From contig NC_051063.1 of the NCBI RefSeq assembly GCF_004664715.2, positions 72,092,518 to 72,156,517 on the forward strand: a stretch of DNA of 64,000 nucleotides. The letters run 5' to 3'. Below are positions 33,246 to 43,687 of this stretch, in pieces. The first letter of the stretch is position 1. Each line of letters begins with the position of its first letter. Under the pieces are notes generated by a model. It saw only the letters and a list, made by a program, of their open reading frames with translations. It ran no database searches and had not been told where the DNA came from. This DNA comes from Peromyscus leucopus. Taxonomy: Eukaryota > Chordata > Mammalia > Rodentia > Cricetidae. Position numbers and translations under genes: made by a program.

Positions 33246-33848
33246 GTTCCTGTAGATTTCTGCACCTGGTTTGATTCTGGAATGGCAGCATCTAGCTTTA
33301 ATTGGACTTTCATTTCTGGTACCTTCCAGTTTGAAATATGTAAATCTTGTCTAAGAGTTTCCTAAAGGAGCAAGGCCTATGCAAAACTTGGTTGGGGGAG
33401 AACCTAGCAAACCAAGGCACCCCTTAATTGAGTATTTGTATTTGGCATGTCCCTTTGAGGACTTAGGTAAGAAGTCTGGGTATACGGAAACTAACTTGCT
33501 AAAGGTGTGAATTGGATAACAATAAAAAGGTCCTTTGCGCCGGGCGGTGGTGGCGCACGGCTTTAATCCCAGCACTCGGGAGGCAGAGGCAGGCGGATCT
33601 CTGTGAGTTCGAGGCCAGCCTGGGCTACCAAGTGAGTTCCAGGAAAGGCGCAAAGCTACACAGAGAAACCCTGTCTCGAAAAACCAAAAAAAAAAAAAAA
33701 AAAAAAAAAAAAAGGTCCTTTGCTAAGAGAGTGAGTCAGTCTGCCAGAGACTGACCCCCCTGCAGCTGGAAAGGCTAAAAATCCCATCCTTTAGAGTGTC
33801 TCTGCGTTTTCTTTCCACAGACCCATGTGAATCCACACCCACTATACA
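33246..33848. mobile_element. Unclassified insertion within the MaLR LTR
   Basis: About 600 bp (about 430 without the nested B1) separates the two MaLR halves. The flanks seem to share GTTGGAGGA(A)G, consistent with a long target duplication, but the exact ends are unclear. An AATAAA lies at 33520-33526. I do not recognise the family. Confidence 0.4.
33539..33710 (+). repeat. Young, full-length B1 SINE
   Basis: It starts GCCGGGCGGTGGTGGCGCA and contains the cricetid-like segment GGAAAGGCGCAAAGC. It ends CTCGAAAAACC plus about 30 A residues. A perfect 13-bp duplication AAAGGTCCTTTGC lies at 33526-33538 and 33711-33723. Intact CpGs in the head suggest recent insertion. Confidence 0.97.
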
Positions 33849-34126
33849 ACATGTATGGCCCTGTTGGAGGAAGTGTGTCACTGGGTTTGGGCTTTGAGTT
33901 TTTCAAAAGCCCAAGCCAGGCCCAACGGCTTTCTCTTCCTGCTGCCTGCAGATCTGGATGAAGAACTCTCAGCTACCATGTCTGCCTGTGTGCTGCCGTG
34001 CGCCCCACCATGAGGATAATGGACTAAACCTCTGAAACTCAAAGTAAGCCTCAAGGAAATGTTTTCTTCTATAGGAGTTGCCATAGTCATGGTGTCTCCT
34101 CACAGCAACAGAACTCTGACTAAGAC

Positions 34127-34884
34127 TCCTGGGTTCCCACTGACGTTATTTCCCCGGACCCTTGCTCTTGGTAATTTGTAGAAATCGTTTTGGACAAGGA
34201 AGCTATAGGAAGTGAGTGAAGACCCGAGGGAGGAAAGTTCTGTGTGAACGTGTGATGTTTGACACCAGTGGACATGTCGAGGACCAAGGCCTCAGACACC
34301 TGGGAAATTGGCAAAGCCTTCCTCTGGTCCAAGAACAAGTGTTTATAAACAATTGACACGTGTGTGCAAAAATTAGCATCTGCAGTTTCCTCCTCCCGGA
34401 TGTTTACGGCCTGAGACTGCTCCTCCGTGTGGAGACCTCCTATGGAGATGAGCCAACTTCCCCCACTCTGTGCTGTACATAATAAATGTGCTGAGATTCC
34501 TGGTTGGTGCCATTTCATCAGCGTGCATACAGTCCACCTGACCCCAGCTCTTCTGTCTGTCTGTCTGTCTGTCCTTCTTTATTCCTTTGCCACCCAAGTC
34601 AGATTTTCAGGACCAAGTATTTTTAATAACCCAGATATGTTCTCTGCTCCTAGAACACAAAGCCCAGTGGGAACCGATGAATTAAGCTTCAGTATATTGT
34701 GTTGACCCTTTAGGCCCCCGGTAGACAATACTCTAACAGGTGGAGAGGGTAGAGGAGCAGAGCAAGTTTGCAAAGTAAATTCTGAGGGTGATGCTAATCT
34801 CTTGGTAATTCCAGGGAATACCCCGCTTCCAACATTTCCTTGGAAGCTTAACCAAAGCAAAAGGTATAGAGTCATAAAACTTTC
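34127..34884. other. Single-copy DNA with a short (TCTG)n
   Basis: A (TCTG)n run lies at 34552-34574. Otherwise no gene or repeat was recognised. Confidence 0.5.
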
Positions 34885-35213
34885 AGGGGCTGAGGAGATG
34901 GCTCAGAGAGTAGGAGTGCTTGCTGCTCAAGCATGAGAACATGAGTTCAAATCCCCCAAACCCACATAAAAAGCTACGTGTAGTCCTAGCACTGGGAGTT
35001 GGGGAAGACAGGGTGATTGCTGGGGCTTGGTGCCTGCCAGCCTAGTTCCATCTTCAGGGAGACCCAGTCCCAAGATAATAAGGTGGAGGGCTACAACAGG
35101 ACATTTGACATCCTTCTGGCCTCCGTAAGTGCACATGGCATGAACACCTGTGTACACACATGCACTGTACATGCTTACATATGCACACACACAATTAAAA
35201 ACTTAGAAATGCA
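34885..35213 (+). repeat. Long B2/B4-like SINE
   Basis: The head is GGGGCTGAGGAGATGGCTCA, the middle AGTCCTAGCACTGGGAG, and the distal part CCTTCTGGCCTCCGTAAG. The CA-rich end is followed by ACAATTAAAAACTTAG. It is the only complete plus-strand copy of the long form here. Confidence 0.8.
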
Positions 35214-35269
35214 ATACAAAAGACCCCAAATAATTGACCTAGAAAGAATCCTGGAGATTTTCCAGTTTG

Positions 35270-35345
35270 ACTTCCTTTTTTAACATGCGAGGAAGATGAT
35301 TTACCCAAGGCCACAGAGCTGGCTGCAAAATCAATCCAGTAACTG
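35270..35345 (+). repeat. MIR relic (tentative)
   Basis: AACATGCGAGGAAGATGA followed by TTTACCCAAGGCCACAGAGC matches the MIR 'gaggaaactgagg ... gcccaaggtcacacagc' order. Confidence 0.5.
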
Positions 35346-36609
35346 AATTTGGTTCTGTTGGGATCTAGGAAGGGTTTGGCTCTGCGTCAGTACATTGTAG
35401 TTTGTTTTAGCTTTAATATTGTCATTGCCAAGACAGTCGGTGCCTTTGGAACGGCTTAGTGGTTGTTTTGTTTTGTTTTTAATGAGAAAACAATGGTCTT
35501 TTATATCTATTTGTAAGAACTTGGAAGTCTGCAGCACACTTTACAGTTTGCAGGGCACATTATAGGTTGCAGGATACTCACCCCATGTCTCCAATTTGAT
35601 CTTCAGGCAAATGCTAGGGAAGACAGTTGTGTGGATTGAGAGATGGGCAATCCATGTTTATGTTGAGTTTTCTGTCCTTGAGGCCATGAGCCCCTTTGCA
35701 GAGCTTGGGAGTCTTTCCCTATGTGGGCTCAGAGCCAGTCCAGGTTCAGACTCTTTCATTTCCCTGTGGTTCCTTTGGGGTAGAGTCTCCTGCAGACTGT
35801 TCCTTCCTTGGCTGGACCTGTGTGCTGGACAGCTGGCAGGGAGTCTCTACCACAGTGAGAAGTCTGGACGGTTGCTATTTTTAATACCACCATCCTGTAC
35901 ACCTGAGAGGGGAGGACCTGGTGTGTGCTGGGGGCAGGCTTCTCCTGGCCTCTGGCGTGGCCATAGTTCAGGCCCCTGGCTGCTGTCCCCACCTGATAAT
36001 TACTGTGTGGGATTTATGTCCCTATGTAACTAATCACCTCAAAGTAGGGTATCTGGAATTGAGAACAGCTCTGTGCTAACATACACAGTTTCCATGGGTC
36101 AGGGATTGAGGGGCTTCCAGAGTGGGTTCTTTCACACTGTTGGCAAGGATTGGCCTGTGGCTGGTGGGTCAGTGTCCATCCTAGGCTGGCAGCTTCCTCA
36201 TCAGCTGGCAAGAAGCCCCTGTTCCTTGCTTTTAGAGCTATGGTGGGTTTAGGGACGACTCTTAGGGTCCCTCTAAGTCCCTATATTCTTGAAGTTTATG
36301 GACCTCTTGTTCCTGGAAGCTCACAAGGTGCTATTTTAGGAACTAATTTATGAGTTAATCACAGTTGTTGGAATTCTTGGTGCCAGTATATTCCTGTTGA
36401 AGTGAAGAACACCTTCTTTTCCCACCATCTGGCATCTTCCTCAGCAATGACACTTTTTTGCTGTTTTGTCATGGGCATACCTCACCCCTCTCTAAGTCTG
36501 AATTGAACAGCCCTCACAGAGCCTGAAGGCTCATACTCCTCTCAGACCTGGCCCTGTCCTTCAGCTTTCCTATAAGCAGAGGACAGGGATACATGATACA
36601 TAATAAGAA
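35346..36609. other. Single-copy DNA
   Basis: No gene was recognised. The 145-codon plus frame at 35596-36033 contains no domain I recognise. Confidence 0.45.
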
Positions 36610-36640
36610 CCTGCCTCAAAAAATTATCTATGTATCTATG

Positions 36641-36734
<94 letters not shown>

Positions 36735-36735
36735 A
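36610..36735 (+). repeat. (ATCT)n microsatellite
   Basis: About 95 bases of near-perfect CTAT repeats, with one CTTTCTTTC interruption, preceded by degenerate units. Confidence 0.97.
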
Positions 36736-36764
36736 TCTTTTTCTCTTTCCATCTCTCTCATGTT

Positions 36765-36919
36765 AAGTGTGTGGGTGTATACACACATGACATAGTATAC
36801 ATGTGGAAGCCAGAGGACAGCTTGTGAGGTAAGTTCTCTCTATCATGTAGGTCCTGGGAATCAAGGTAGTCAGGCTTGGCAGCAGGTCCCTTTATCTGCT
36901 GAGCCATCTTGCCAGCCCT
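36765..36919 (-). repeat. B3-type SINE
   Basis: The plus strand shows TGTGGAAGCCAGAGGACAGC, CATGTAGGTCCTGGGAATC and CTGAGCCATCTTGCCAGCCC, a clear minus-strand B3. Confidence 0.88.
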
Positions 36920-36957
36920 ACAGACTAGTTTTCTAGGGCTTTAAAGAATTGAAATTA

Positions 36958-37120
36958 TCTGGGTGTATTGGTGCACACCTTTAATCACAGTACTTGGCAG
37001 AGGCAGGTGGATTTCAGTGAGTTTGAGGCCAGCCTGATCTAGTGAGTTCCAGGATAGCCAGAGCTACATAGTGAGATACTATCTTGAAAAAAATAAACAA
37101 CAAAAATAACAATAAAAGAA
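36958..37120 (+). repeat. B1 SINE
   Basis: CTGGGTGTATTGGTGCACAC, GAGGCAGGTGGATTTCAGTG and GTTTGAGGCCAGCCTGATC are in B1 order, with an A-rich (AATAAC) tail. Confidence 0.88.
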
Positions 37121-38315
37121 AATGAAAAAGGAATTGAAATAAAAAATTAAAAAATTAATTTCCTTTCCTCTGAGTCACCCAGTCGCTTCATCCCTACATA
37201 CTGACTCCCTAATCTATAAAATGGGCTGTCAAGTCACCTTTAGGGAGAATTCCAGGCTCTAGCACATCTGAGGAGGCTGCTATGGAGATCCCATCTCATC
37301 CTTGGCTTCCCTGCCCATTCCCTGTGAGGCCTTTGGGCCCCGAGGATATCAGGAGAAGTCCTTTGCCAACAGGGACTTCACATGACATTCTTACCTAAGA
37401 GACTCCATGACAAGTTACCAGGAGCTCAAGAGGGGACTGATGTGTGCAGGGCTGGCCCGTCAGAATGGCTCTCAGAGGGGAGGCCAGATTCTTGCTTTCC
37501 CGGCCACATATGTGGTGAGGAATTGTGTGAGTGTCTCAAGACTCATGCATCTTTCTAAAGGCCAGGACCTGCTGCCCCTTGATTCACAGGTTGGTGACTC
37601 TTTGCCCTCCTCCTGCTGAGCGCTGAAGCACTGAGGTAACACTTGCTGTCACCCCTGAGTGCTGACTCTGTGTGTGTGTGTGTGTGTGTGTGAACTTGAG
37701 TCTGTTATATATTGTTGATGTGAACAGTCCTTCGGCTGTTTCTTCTGTGAACGGGTTGTGACAAGCTTGCAAAGTGTGACATGGCTGGAAAGCAGTCACC
37801 TTCCTGGTTTGTTGTGGTTTGTGGAGGTGTGTTTGCATTGTTTTGCTTTGAATAACAAGCCTGGGAAAGGCCAAGGGGTGCAGGGAGCCTGGGAAGCCTG
37901 GGTGTCTGTCCCACAAGCACTGCAGGGATTGCTGTGAGGATCTTCTGCACAATACTCTAATTGTACCCAGTTTTGTGCTCTGACTGGAACCCAGCCTTCA
38001 TGGTCATCCAGAGGGAGGAAGCCCCTGTGCATAAGGTATGTGGTAGCTGAGGCAGACCAAGGGAGACTTTTGGAAGTTCTCACAGAGCTGATGACAGGGA
38101 CCAGAGAGGCTTTTGATGGGTGCCAGGAGCAGGCTGAGCAGTTATGAGAGAAAGCTAGGTAATAAGGAAGCCCTGAATATTAACACTCCCCCATGGCCTC
38201 CCACAGCTTCTTGTTCTGAGATACCCACCAGAGGATTAGAATCTTAAAAGCTGCCTGGCTTTTACTGAGAAGTTGGTGCCCTCTCTATTAACCTATTCTC
38301 CCTGCAGTTCTGTTC
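37121..38315. other. Single-copy DNA with short (TG)n
   Basis: A TG run lies at 37669-37692. No gene or interspersed repeat was recognised up to the start of the inverted duplication. Confidence 0.5.
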
Positions 38316-38862
38316 ACACGGCTTTGAGGGAGATACCCCAGGCATTGATTCATGAAGAGGAAAGTCTCTGATGGCATGGGGAAAGTTCTAGAACATTCTG
38401 TCAGAAGTGTCTTTGGTGTTTGCTTACTTGGTCTCTTGGTGAGTACCTCAAGAGAACAGACAACAGTGATTTTATTTATTTGCTTGTTTTTTTTTTTTTA
38501 ACAGAGGAGAAAGTATTGAACGTTCTAACACTGTGTTCTGCATGGGTTGCTCTCATTCTCCTGTCAGAAGAGTTCGTCCCTGGCAGGTTTGTTTGTCTGG
38601 GAGGCTGGCATTTGTTTGAGGTACAGCCACTGTCAAGTTCAGCCACTCGCAGTTCCTTAGAGGTCTCCTGCTGCCCTGTGAGCCCAATTTTCCACTCTGG
38701 GCAAACTGGGCTCAAGCTCTAAGCAAAGCCATGACCTTCATGCAGGCCGCATTCGTCAAGTTTCAGAGCTGGTACAGAAATCGTGATGAATACACACCAG
38801 CCACAGGCAGGCTTCTGTCAGTCCCAAGGATTTTCTCATTCCCTGATGGATGCTCATCACCT

Positions 38863-38885
38863 GGGGTGGGGGGCGGGGGGGGGGG
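38863..38885 (+). repeat. G-rich tract in left arm
   Basis: Runs of 4, 6 and 11 G residues are separated by single T and C residues. The homologous tract in the right arm is longer. Confidence 0.9.
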
Positions 38886-39274
38886 AGCACGGGGAGTCTG
38901 TCCACAGGGGAATGAGTGAGGGCAAGGTAGACATGTCTCTAATGTCTTCTCCCCTCTGCCAGATCCAATATTCCACTCTAAGCCACATCCTCTCTCCATG
39001 CATACTCTGTCCACACAGGCATGGTGGGGAGAGCCTTGGTCTAGGGTACCTGGAGGGGCACCAGTGGATGGGTTTGTCTGAATCAGAGGTTCTGGAGGGA
39101 GTCTTTGGCTACAACACAATCAGAGGAAGTGGCTTAAGGCTGAGCTGGGGTAGGGAAGAGATGGCGGCCAGTGCTCATAGTGTTTGTGGATCCAAGCAGA
39201 TCACCTAGGATCATGCACAGTCAGGTCTGTGCAGCCTAGATCTGAAGGTGGCTGAAGGGAACTTTCACACACGG

Positions 39275-39314
39275 AATTAGTCAGGGTTCTCTAGAAGAAA
39301 GAACTGATAGAATG

Positions 39315-39376
<62 letters not shown>

Positions 39377-39813
39377 ATAAAGGTGATTGATTAGAGTGGC
39401 TTACAGGCTGTGGTCCAGCTAGTCCAACAATGGCTGTCTACCATTGAAAAGTCCAAGGATTGAGTAGTTGTTCAGTCCACAAGGCTGGATGTCTCAGCTG
39501 GTCTTCGGCCTACACCGGAATCTGGAAGATGTCGGCCCCAATGCCAGTGAGAGAATGAGCTTGCCCATGAGAGTGAGGGCAAACAGGCAAAGAGCAAGAG
39601 CTTCCTTCTCCCACGGCCTTTCCATAGGCTGCTGCCACCAGGAGTAGCCCAGAATAAAGGTGGATTTTCTCACCTCAAAAGATTCTGATTAAAAGTGGGT
39701 CTCCCCACTTCAAATGATTTAGTTAGGGGAAAAAAAATCTCTTACAGGTGTGCTGCTTGGGTTTTAGTTAATTCCAGATGTGGTCACACTGACAACTGAG
39801 CAGAGTCGTCACA
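39275..39813 (-). mobile_element. MaLR-type LTR inside left arm
   Basis: ATTAGTCAGGGTTCTCTAG marks the 3' end in antisense. GTCCAACAATGGCTGTCTAC and TTTTAGTTAATTCCAGATGT mark the body and 5' side. Its presence at the same place in both arms shows that the LTR predates the duplication. Confidence 0.8.
39317..39374 (+). repeat. (TC)n tract in left arm
   Basis: A 58-base TC run sits inside the LTR. The reverse-complement GA run lies at 42600-42646. Confidence 0.98.
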
Positions 39814-40158
39814 CCTGCAGACAAACAGAAATCTGCCTGTGCTGCCGACCCTGATGTGGAGTAGTTGCCCCACTCTGTTAGGGGTCTGGGGGTGCTCAGC
39901 TGTCCAACTCAGAAGGAAAGAGATTTTCAGTGAACTGATAGATCAGGCTGACTCAGAAACAGGCCCAAAGTCACCCTTGGCCTCTCACCACACAGCTGGC
40001 TGTTGGTGACTGCCCCCTAAAGAAGACATGTCTGCATTCCAGAAGCTGTGAATGGGATCTGGTTAGGCAAAAGAAGTCTTTGTCATTGTCATTTAAGGAT
40101 TTTGAGACTGAGGATAGGGCCTAAATCCAGGCACAAAGGCCTTCACGAAGACAGAAAA

Positions 40159-40297
40159 GAAGAGCTGGTGGGGTGGGTCAGTGAACGAAGCCTGTGCAAG
40201 CCTGACAGCCTGCAACCAACCCCACAGCCCACATGATCGTGGGAAGACCCAACTCCACAAAGCTGTCCTCTGCTCACACACACAAGCTGTGACGTGT

Positions 40298-40338
<41 letters not shown>

Positions 40339-40345
40339 AATAATA
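40159..40345 (+). repeat. Decayed B3-type SINE with (AC)n and (ATA)n
   Basis: AGCTGGTGGGGTGGGTCAG begins a decayed tRNA-like head, and GAAGACCCAACTCCACAAAG lies in the middle. A CA run (40301-40336) and ATA repeats form the tail. Confidence 0.6.
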
Positions 40346-40534
40346 ATAAATAATCATTTGAAGCCAGAAGACATACATAGTAGAGAAAGCAATGAGAAGA
40401 CAGAGCCAGCCATAAGCCAAGCAAATCAGAGACTTCTAGCAGCCACCAGCACCAGGGAGAGGCAGGAATGACACCCACCCACCAGGTCCCCAAAGGGGAC
40501 CAGCTGACACCTAGACTTTGGGCTTCTCGATTTT

Positions 40535-40693
40535 TTTTTCCTCCTTTCTTTTTGGTTTTCAAGACTGTTCACTGTGTACTTCTGGCTGTCCTAGAACTCA
40601 CTCCGTAGACCAGGCTGGCCTCAAACTCAGAGATCCGCCTGGCTCTGCCTCCCCAGTGTTACGATTAAAGGTGTGTGCCACCACTACCTGGCT
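40535..40693 (-). repeat. B1 SINE
   Basis: The plus strand shows CACTCCGTAGACCAGGCTGG, CTCAAACTCAGAGATCCGCC and a 5' end near CACCACTACCTGGC. Confidence 0.88.
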
Positions 40694-41633
40694 GGGTTTC
40701 CAGCTTTCTGACCAGAAGAAAATAATCCTCTGTTGTTTTAAGTAACCAATTTTAGGGTAATTCATTTTGGAAGCCCCAGGAGAAGATAGAGATCTTAAGA
40801 AGAATGATAATACTTTTGCAAAATATTGAGTCAACCGAGGCTGCCTGTGACTGGACGTTCTTGGTCTGGGAAAGGCCAGATCTCCTTGTCCCACCTCCCC
40901 AGGGACTGGGAGGGAATAGCCCCCACTTGGGCAACTGTGACACAGGGTACCTCAGCGAGCGCCTTGAAGCACCCATGCCTCATGACCCACGAGTTGAGTG
41001 GCCTATGACACAAATGTGTCATTGTTTTAGATGGATGGCGATGTCCTCCGTTTGTTTAAAGTGAGTGTTTGGGGCTGAATTAACCTTTCTTATTAGTGCA
41101 AAGACCCGGCATGACCACTTAGGAGAGGAAGGGTGTGATTTGGCCCATGGTTTCAAACTGGTCAACCCATGGTTACGTGGCCCCATGCACTCAGGAAAAA
41201 AAAAATGTTGGTGAGAATATGTGGCTAAGATTGTTCACTTCATACGCATTGGGCTGGGGCGAGGGAGAAGGAGGGGAGGGCAGATCTGGAGAGTGGATAT
41301 GAACCCAAGAACTAGGCCTATCCTTCCAGAGCCTGCCCCTAGTGCCCCACTTCCCCCAGCTAGACCCTAGCTCCTCCGATTTTCACAGCTTCCAAAAAAA
41401 TAGGACCAGCAGCCGGGACCAAGTCATCAGCACATTAGCCTGTGAGAAATGTTAATTATCCAAGGAGAACTAACCACCTGATCCCTCAGTGTTCAGCTGG
41501 GTTGGGGTACTTTAAAGTTGGTCTGAGTTCTGTCAGCTTGGACTTAGGGGTCTGATAGGAGTCCCTTGTGATTGAGTGCTGTGTCATGGGTGCCACGATT
41601 GAGTGTGGTGTCTTAGGAACCGTGTCTTGATGC

Positions 41634-41971
41634 TGTGGTGGCGTGAATGAAAACCAGAGGATCATAGGGAGTGGCACTATTAGGAGATGTGGTCTTATTG
41701 GAGGAAGTGTGACACTGGGGGGCGGGGTGGGCTATGAGGTTTCAAATGCTCAAACCAGGCCGTGTCTTGTCTCTTCCTGCTGCCTGAGGATCCAGATGCA
41801 GAACTCTCAGCTCCTTCTCCAGCACCATGTCTGCCTGCACGCCGCCATGCCCTCTGTCATGGCAGTGACTAAACCTCTGAACTGTAAGCCAGCCCCAATT
41901 AAATGTTCTCCTTTATAAGAGTTGTCGTGGTCACGGTGTCTCTTCACAGTGATAGAAACCCTGACTAAGAC
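41634..41971 (+). mobile_element. MaLR-type solo LTR
   Basis: The start is TGTGGTGGCGTGAATG, the middle TCTCCAGCACCATGTCTGCC, and the end AAACCCTGACTAAGAC. It is the same group as 25653 and 33149, here unbroken. Confidence 0.8.
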
Positions 41972-42160
41972 GGTGCTGGGACTGGTTGCTGGGACTTGGG
42001 TGATTTGGGGCCTGTTTCTGAGTCAGCCTGATCTATCAGTTCACTGAAAATCTCTTTCCTTCTGAGTTGGACAGCTGAGCACCCCCAGACCCCAAACAGA
42101 GTGGGGCAACTACTCCACATCAGGGTCGGCAGCACAGGCAGATTTCTGTTTGTCTGCAGG

Positions 42161-42597
42161 TGTGACGGCTCTGCTCAGTTGTCAGTGTGACCACATCTGG
42201 AATTAACTAAAACCCAAGCAGCACACCTGTAAGAGATTTTTTTTTCCCTAACTAAATCATTTGAAGTGGGGAGACCCACTTTTAATCAGAATCTTTTGAG
42301 GTGAGAAAATCCACCTTTATTCTGGGCTACTCCTGGTGGCAGCAGCCTATGGAAAGGCCGTGGGAGAAGGAAGCTCTTGCTCTTTGCCTGTTTGCCCTCA
42401 CTCTCATGGGCAAGCTCATTCTCTCACTGGCATTGGGGTCGACATCTTCCAGATTCTGGTGTAGGCCGAAGACCAGCTGAGACATCCAGCCTTGTGGACT
42501 GAACAACTACTCAATCCTTGGACTTTTCAATGGTAGACAGCCATTGTTGGACTAGCTGGACCACAGCCTGTAAGCCACTCTAATCAATCACCTTTAT

Positions 42598-42653
<56 letters not shown>

Positions 42654-42694
42654 TTCATTCTATCAGTTCTTTCTTCTAGAGAACCCTGACTAAT
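42161..42694 (+). mobile_element. MaLR-type LTR inside right arm
   Basis: It starts TGTGACGGCTCTGCTCAG and ends GAGAACCCTGACTAATTC. It is the partner of the copy at 39275-39813. Confidence 0.8.
42600..42646 (+). repeat. (GA)n tract in right arm
   Basis: A 47-base GA run, continuing after one AAAG interruption. It is shorter than the partner TC run in the left arm. Confidence 0.98.
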
Positions 42695-43085
42695 TCCGTG
42701 TGTGAAAGTTCCCTTCAGCCACCTTCAGATCTAGGCTGCACAGACCTGACTGTGCATGATCCTAGGTGATCTGCTTGGATCCACAAACACTATGAGCACT
42801 GGCTGCCATCTCTTCCCTACCCCAGCTCAGCCTTAAGCCACTTCCTCTGACTGTGTTGTAGCCAAAGACTCCCTCCAGAACCTCTGATTCAGGCAAACCC
42901 ACCCACTGGTGCCCCTCCCAGGTACCCTAGACCAAGGCTCTCCCCACCATGCCTGTGTGGACAGAGTATGCATGGAGAGAGGATATGGCTTAGAGTGGAA
43001 TATTGGATCTGGCAGAGGGAAGAAGACAGCAGAGACATGTCTACCTTACCCTCACTCATCCCCCTGTGGACAGACTCCCCGTGCT

Positions 43086-43121
43086 CCCCCCCCCCCGCGC
43101 CCCCCCCCCCCCCCCCCGCCC
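43086..43121 (+). repeat. C-rich tract in right arm
   Basis: A 36-base almost pure C run with GCG and G interruptions. It is the counterpart of the 23-base G tract in the left arm, with G on the minus strand. Confidence 0.95.
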
Positions 43122-43687
43122 TAGGTGATGAGCATCCAGCAGGGAATGAGAAAAACCTTGGGACTGACAGAAGCCTGCCTGTGGCTGGTGTGTATTCATC
43201 ACTATTTCTGTACCAGCTCTGAAACTTGACGAACGCGGCCTGCATGAAGATCATGGCTTTGCTTAGAGCTTGAGCCCAGTTTGCCCAGAGCAGAAAATTG
43301 GGCTCACAGGGCAGCAGGAGATCTCTAAGGAACTGTGAGTGGCTGAACTTGACAGTGGCTGTACCTCAAACAAATGCCAGCCTCCCAGACAAACAAACCT
43401 GCCAGGGACGAACTCTTCTGACAGGAGAATGAAAGCCACCCATGCAGAACACAGTGTTAGAACGTTCAATACTTTCTCCTCTGTTAAAAAAAAAACAAAC
43501 AAGCAAATAAATAAAATCACTGTTGTCTGTTCTCTTGAGGTACCCACCAAGAGACCAAGTAAGCAAACACCAAAGGCACTCCTGAATGTTCTAGAAATTT
43601 CCTCATGCCTTAAGAGCACCTTCCTCTTCATGAATCAGTGCCCAGGATATCTCCCTCAAAGCCATGTGTTTATACCCCAGAAGCCAC

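Larger units (their letters stand above)
33149..34126 (+). mobile_element. MaLR-type solo LTR split by a ~600-bp insertion
   Basis: The left piece starts TGTGGTGGTTTGAGTAGG and reaches GTTGGAGGAG near 33245. The right piece resumes GGCCCTGTTGGAGGAAGTG at 33856 and ends CTCTGACTAAGAC. The halves match the copies at 25653 and 41634. Confidence 0.75.
38316..39976 (+). repeat. Inverted duplication, left arm
   Basis: This ~1.66 kb block recurs in reverse complement at 41998-43670. The left edge is at CACGGCTTTGAGGGAGATA. The inner edge is at AACAGGCCCAAAGTCACCC, matching GGGTGATTTGGGGCCTG at the start of the right arm. By hand, identity is about 97-98% over most of the block and about 87% in the outer ~150 bp. 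The arm contains a MaLR LTR, a TC tract and a G tract, all shared with its partner. Confidence 0.95.
39977..41997. other. Spacer of the inverted duplication
   Basis: About 2.0 kb of unduplicated sequence lies between the arms. It holds a decayed B3 with an AC run, a minus-strand B1, repeat-free DNA with TTAATTATCC (~41451) and a plus-strand MaLR LTR. That LTR ends 26 bp before the right arm. No gene was recognised. Confidence 0.8.
41998..43670 (-). repeat. Inverted duplication, right arm
   Basis: This is the reverse complement of 38316-39976, about 1.67 kb. Length differences come mainly from the simple repeats (GA run, C tract, short T/A run). The outer edge lies near TATCTCCCTCAAAGCCATGT. 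No target duplication or terminal motif was seen at either outer edge, so this does not look like a transposon boundary. Confidence 0.95.

Noticed and set aside
42889..43254. Gly/Pro-rich frame that looks like a low-complexity protein.
   Set aside because: The Gly/Pro run is the C-rich tract of the right arm. The partner arm has a different length and breaks the frame.
38420..43631. Matching ~100-residue frames in both arms of the inverted duplication (38420-38722 plus; 43263-43631 minus) preceded by a T-run and AACAG, like an exon with a splice acceptor.
   Set aside because: The similarity is explained by DNA duplication. Nearly all differences between the arms in this frame change the amino acid (Arg/His, Val/Ile, Leu/Phe, His/Cys), so there is no sign of selection on a protein, and no domain is recognised.
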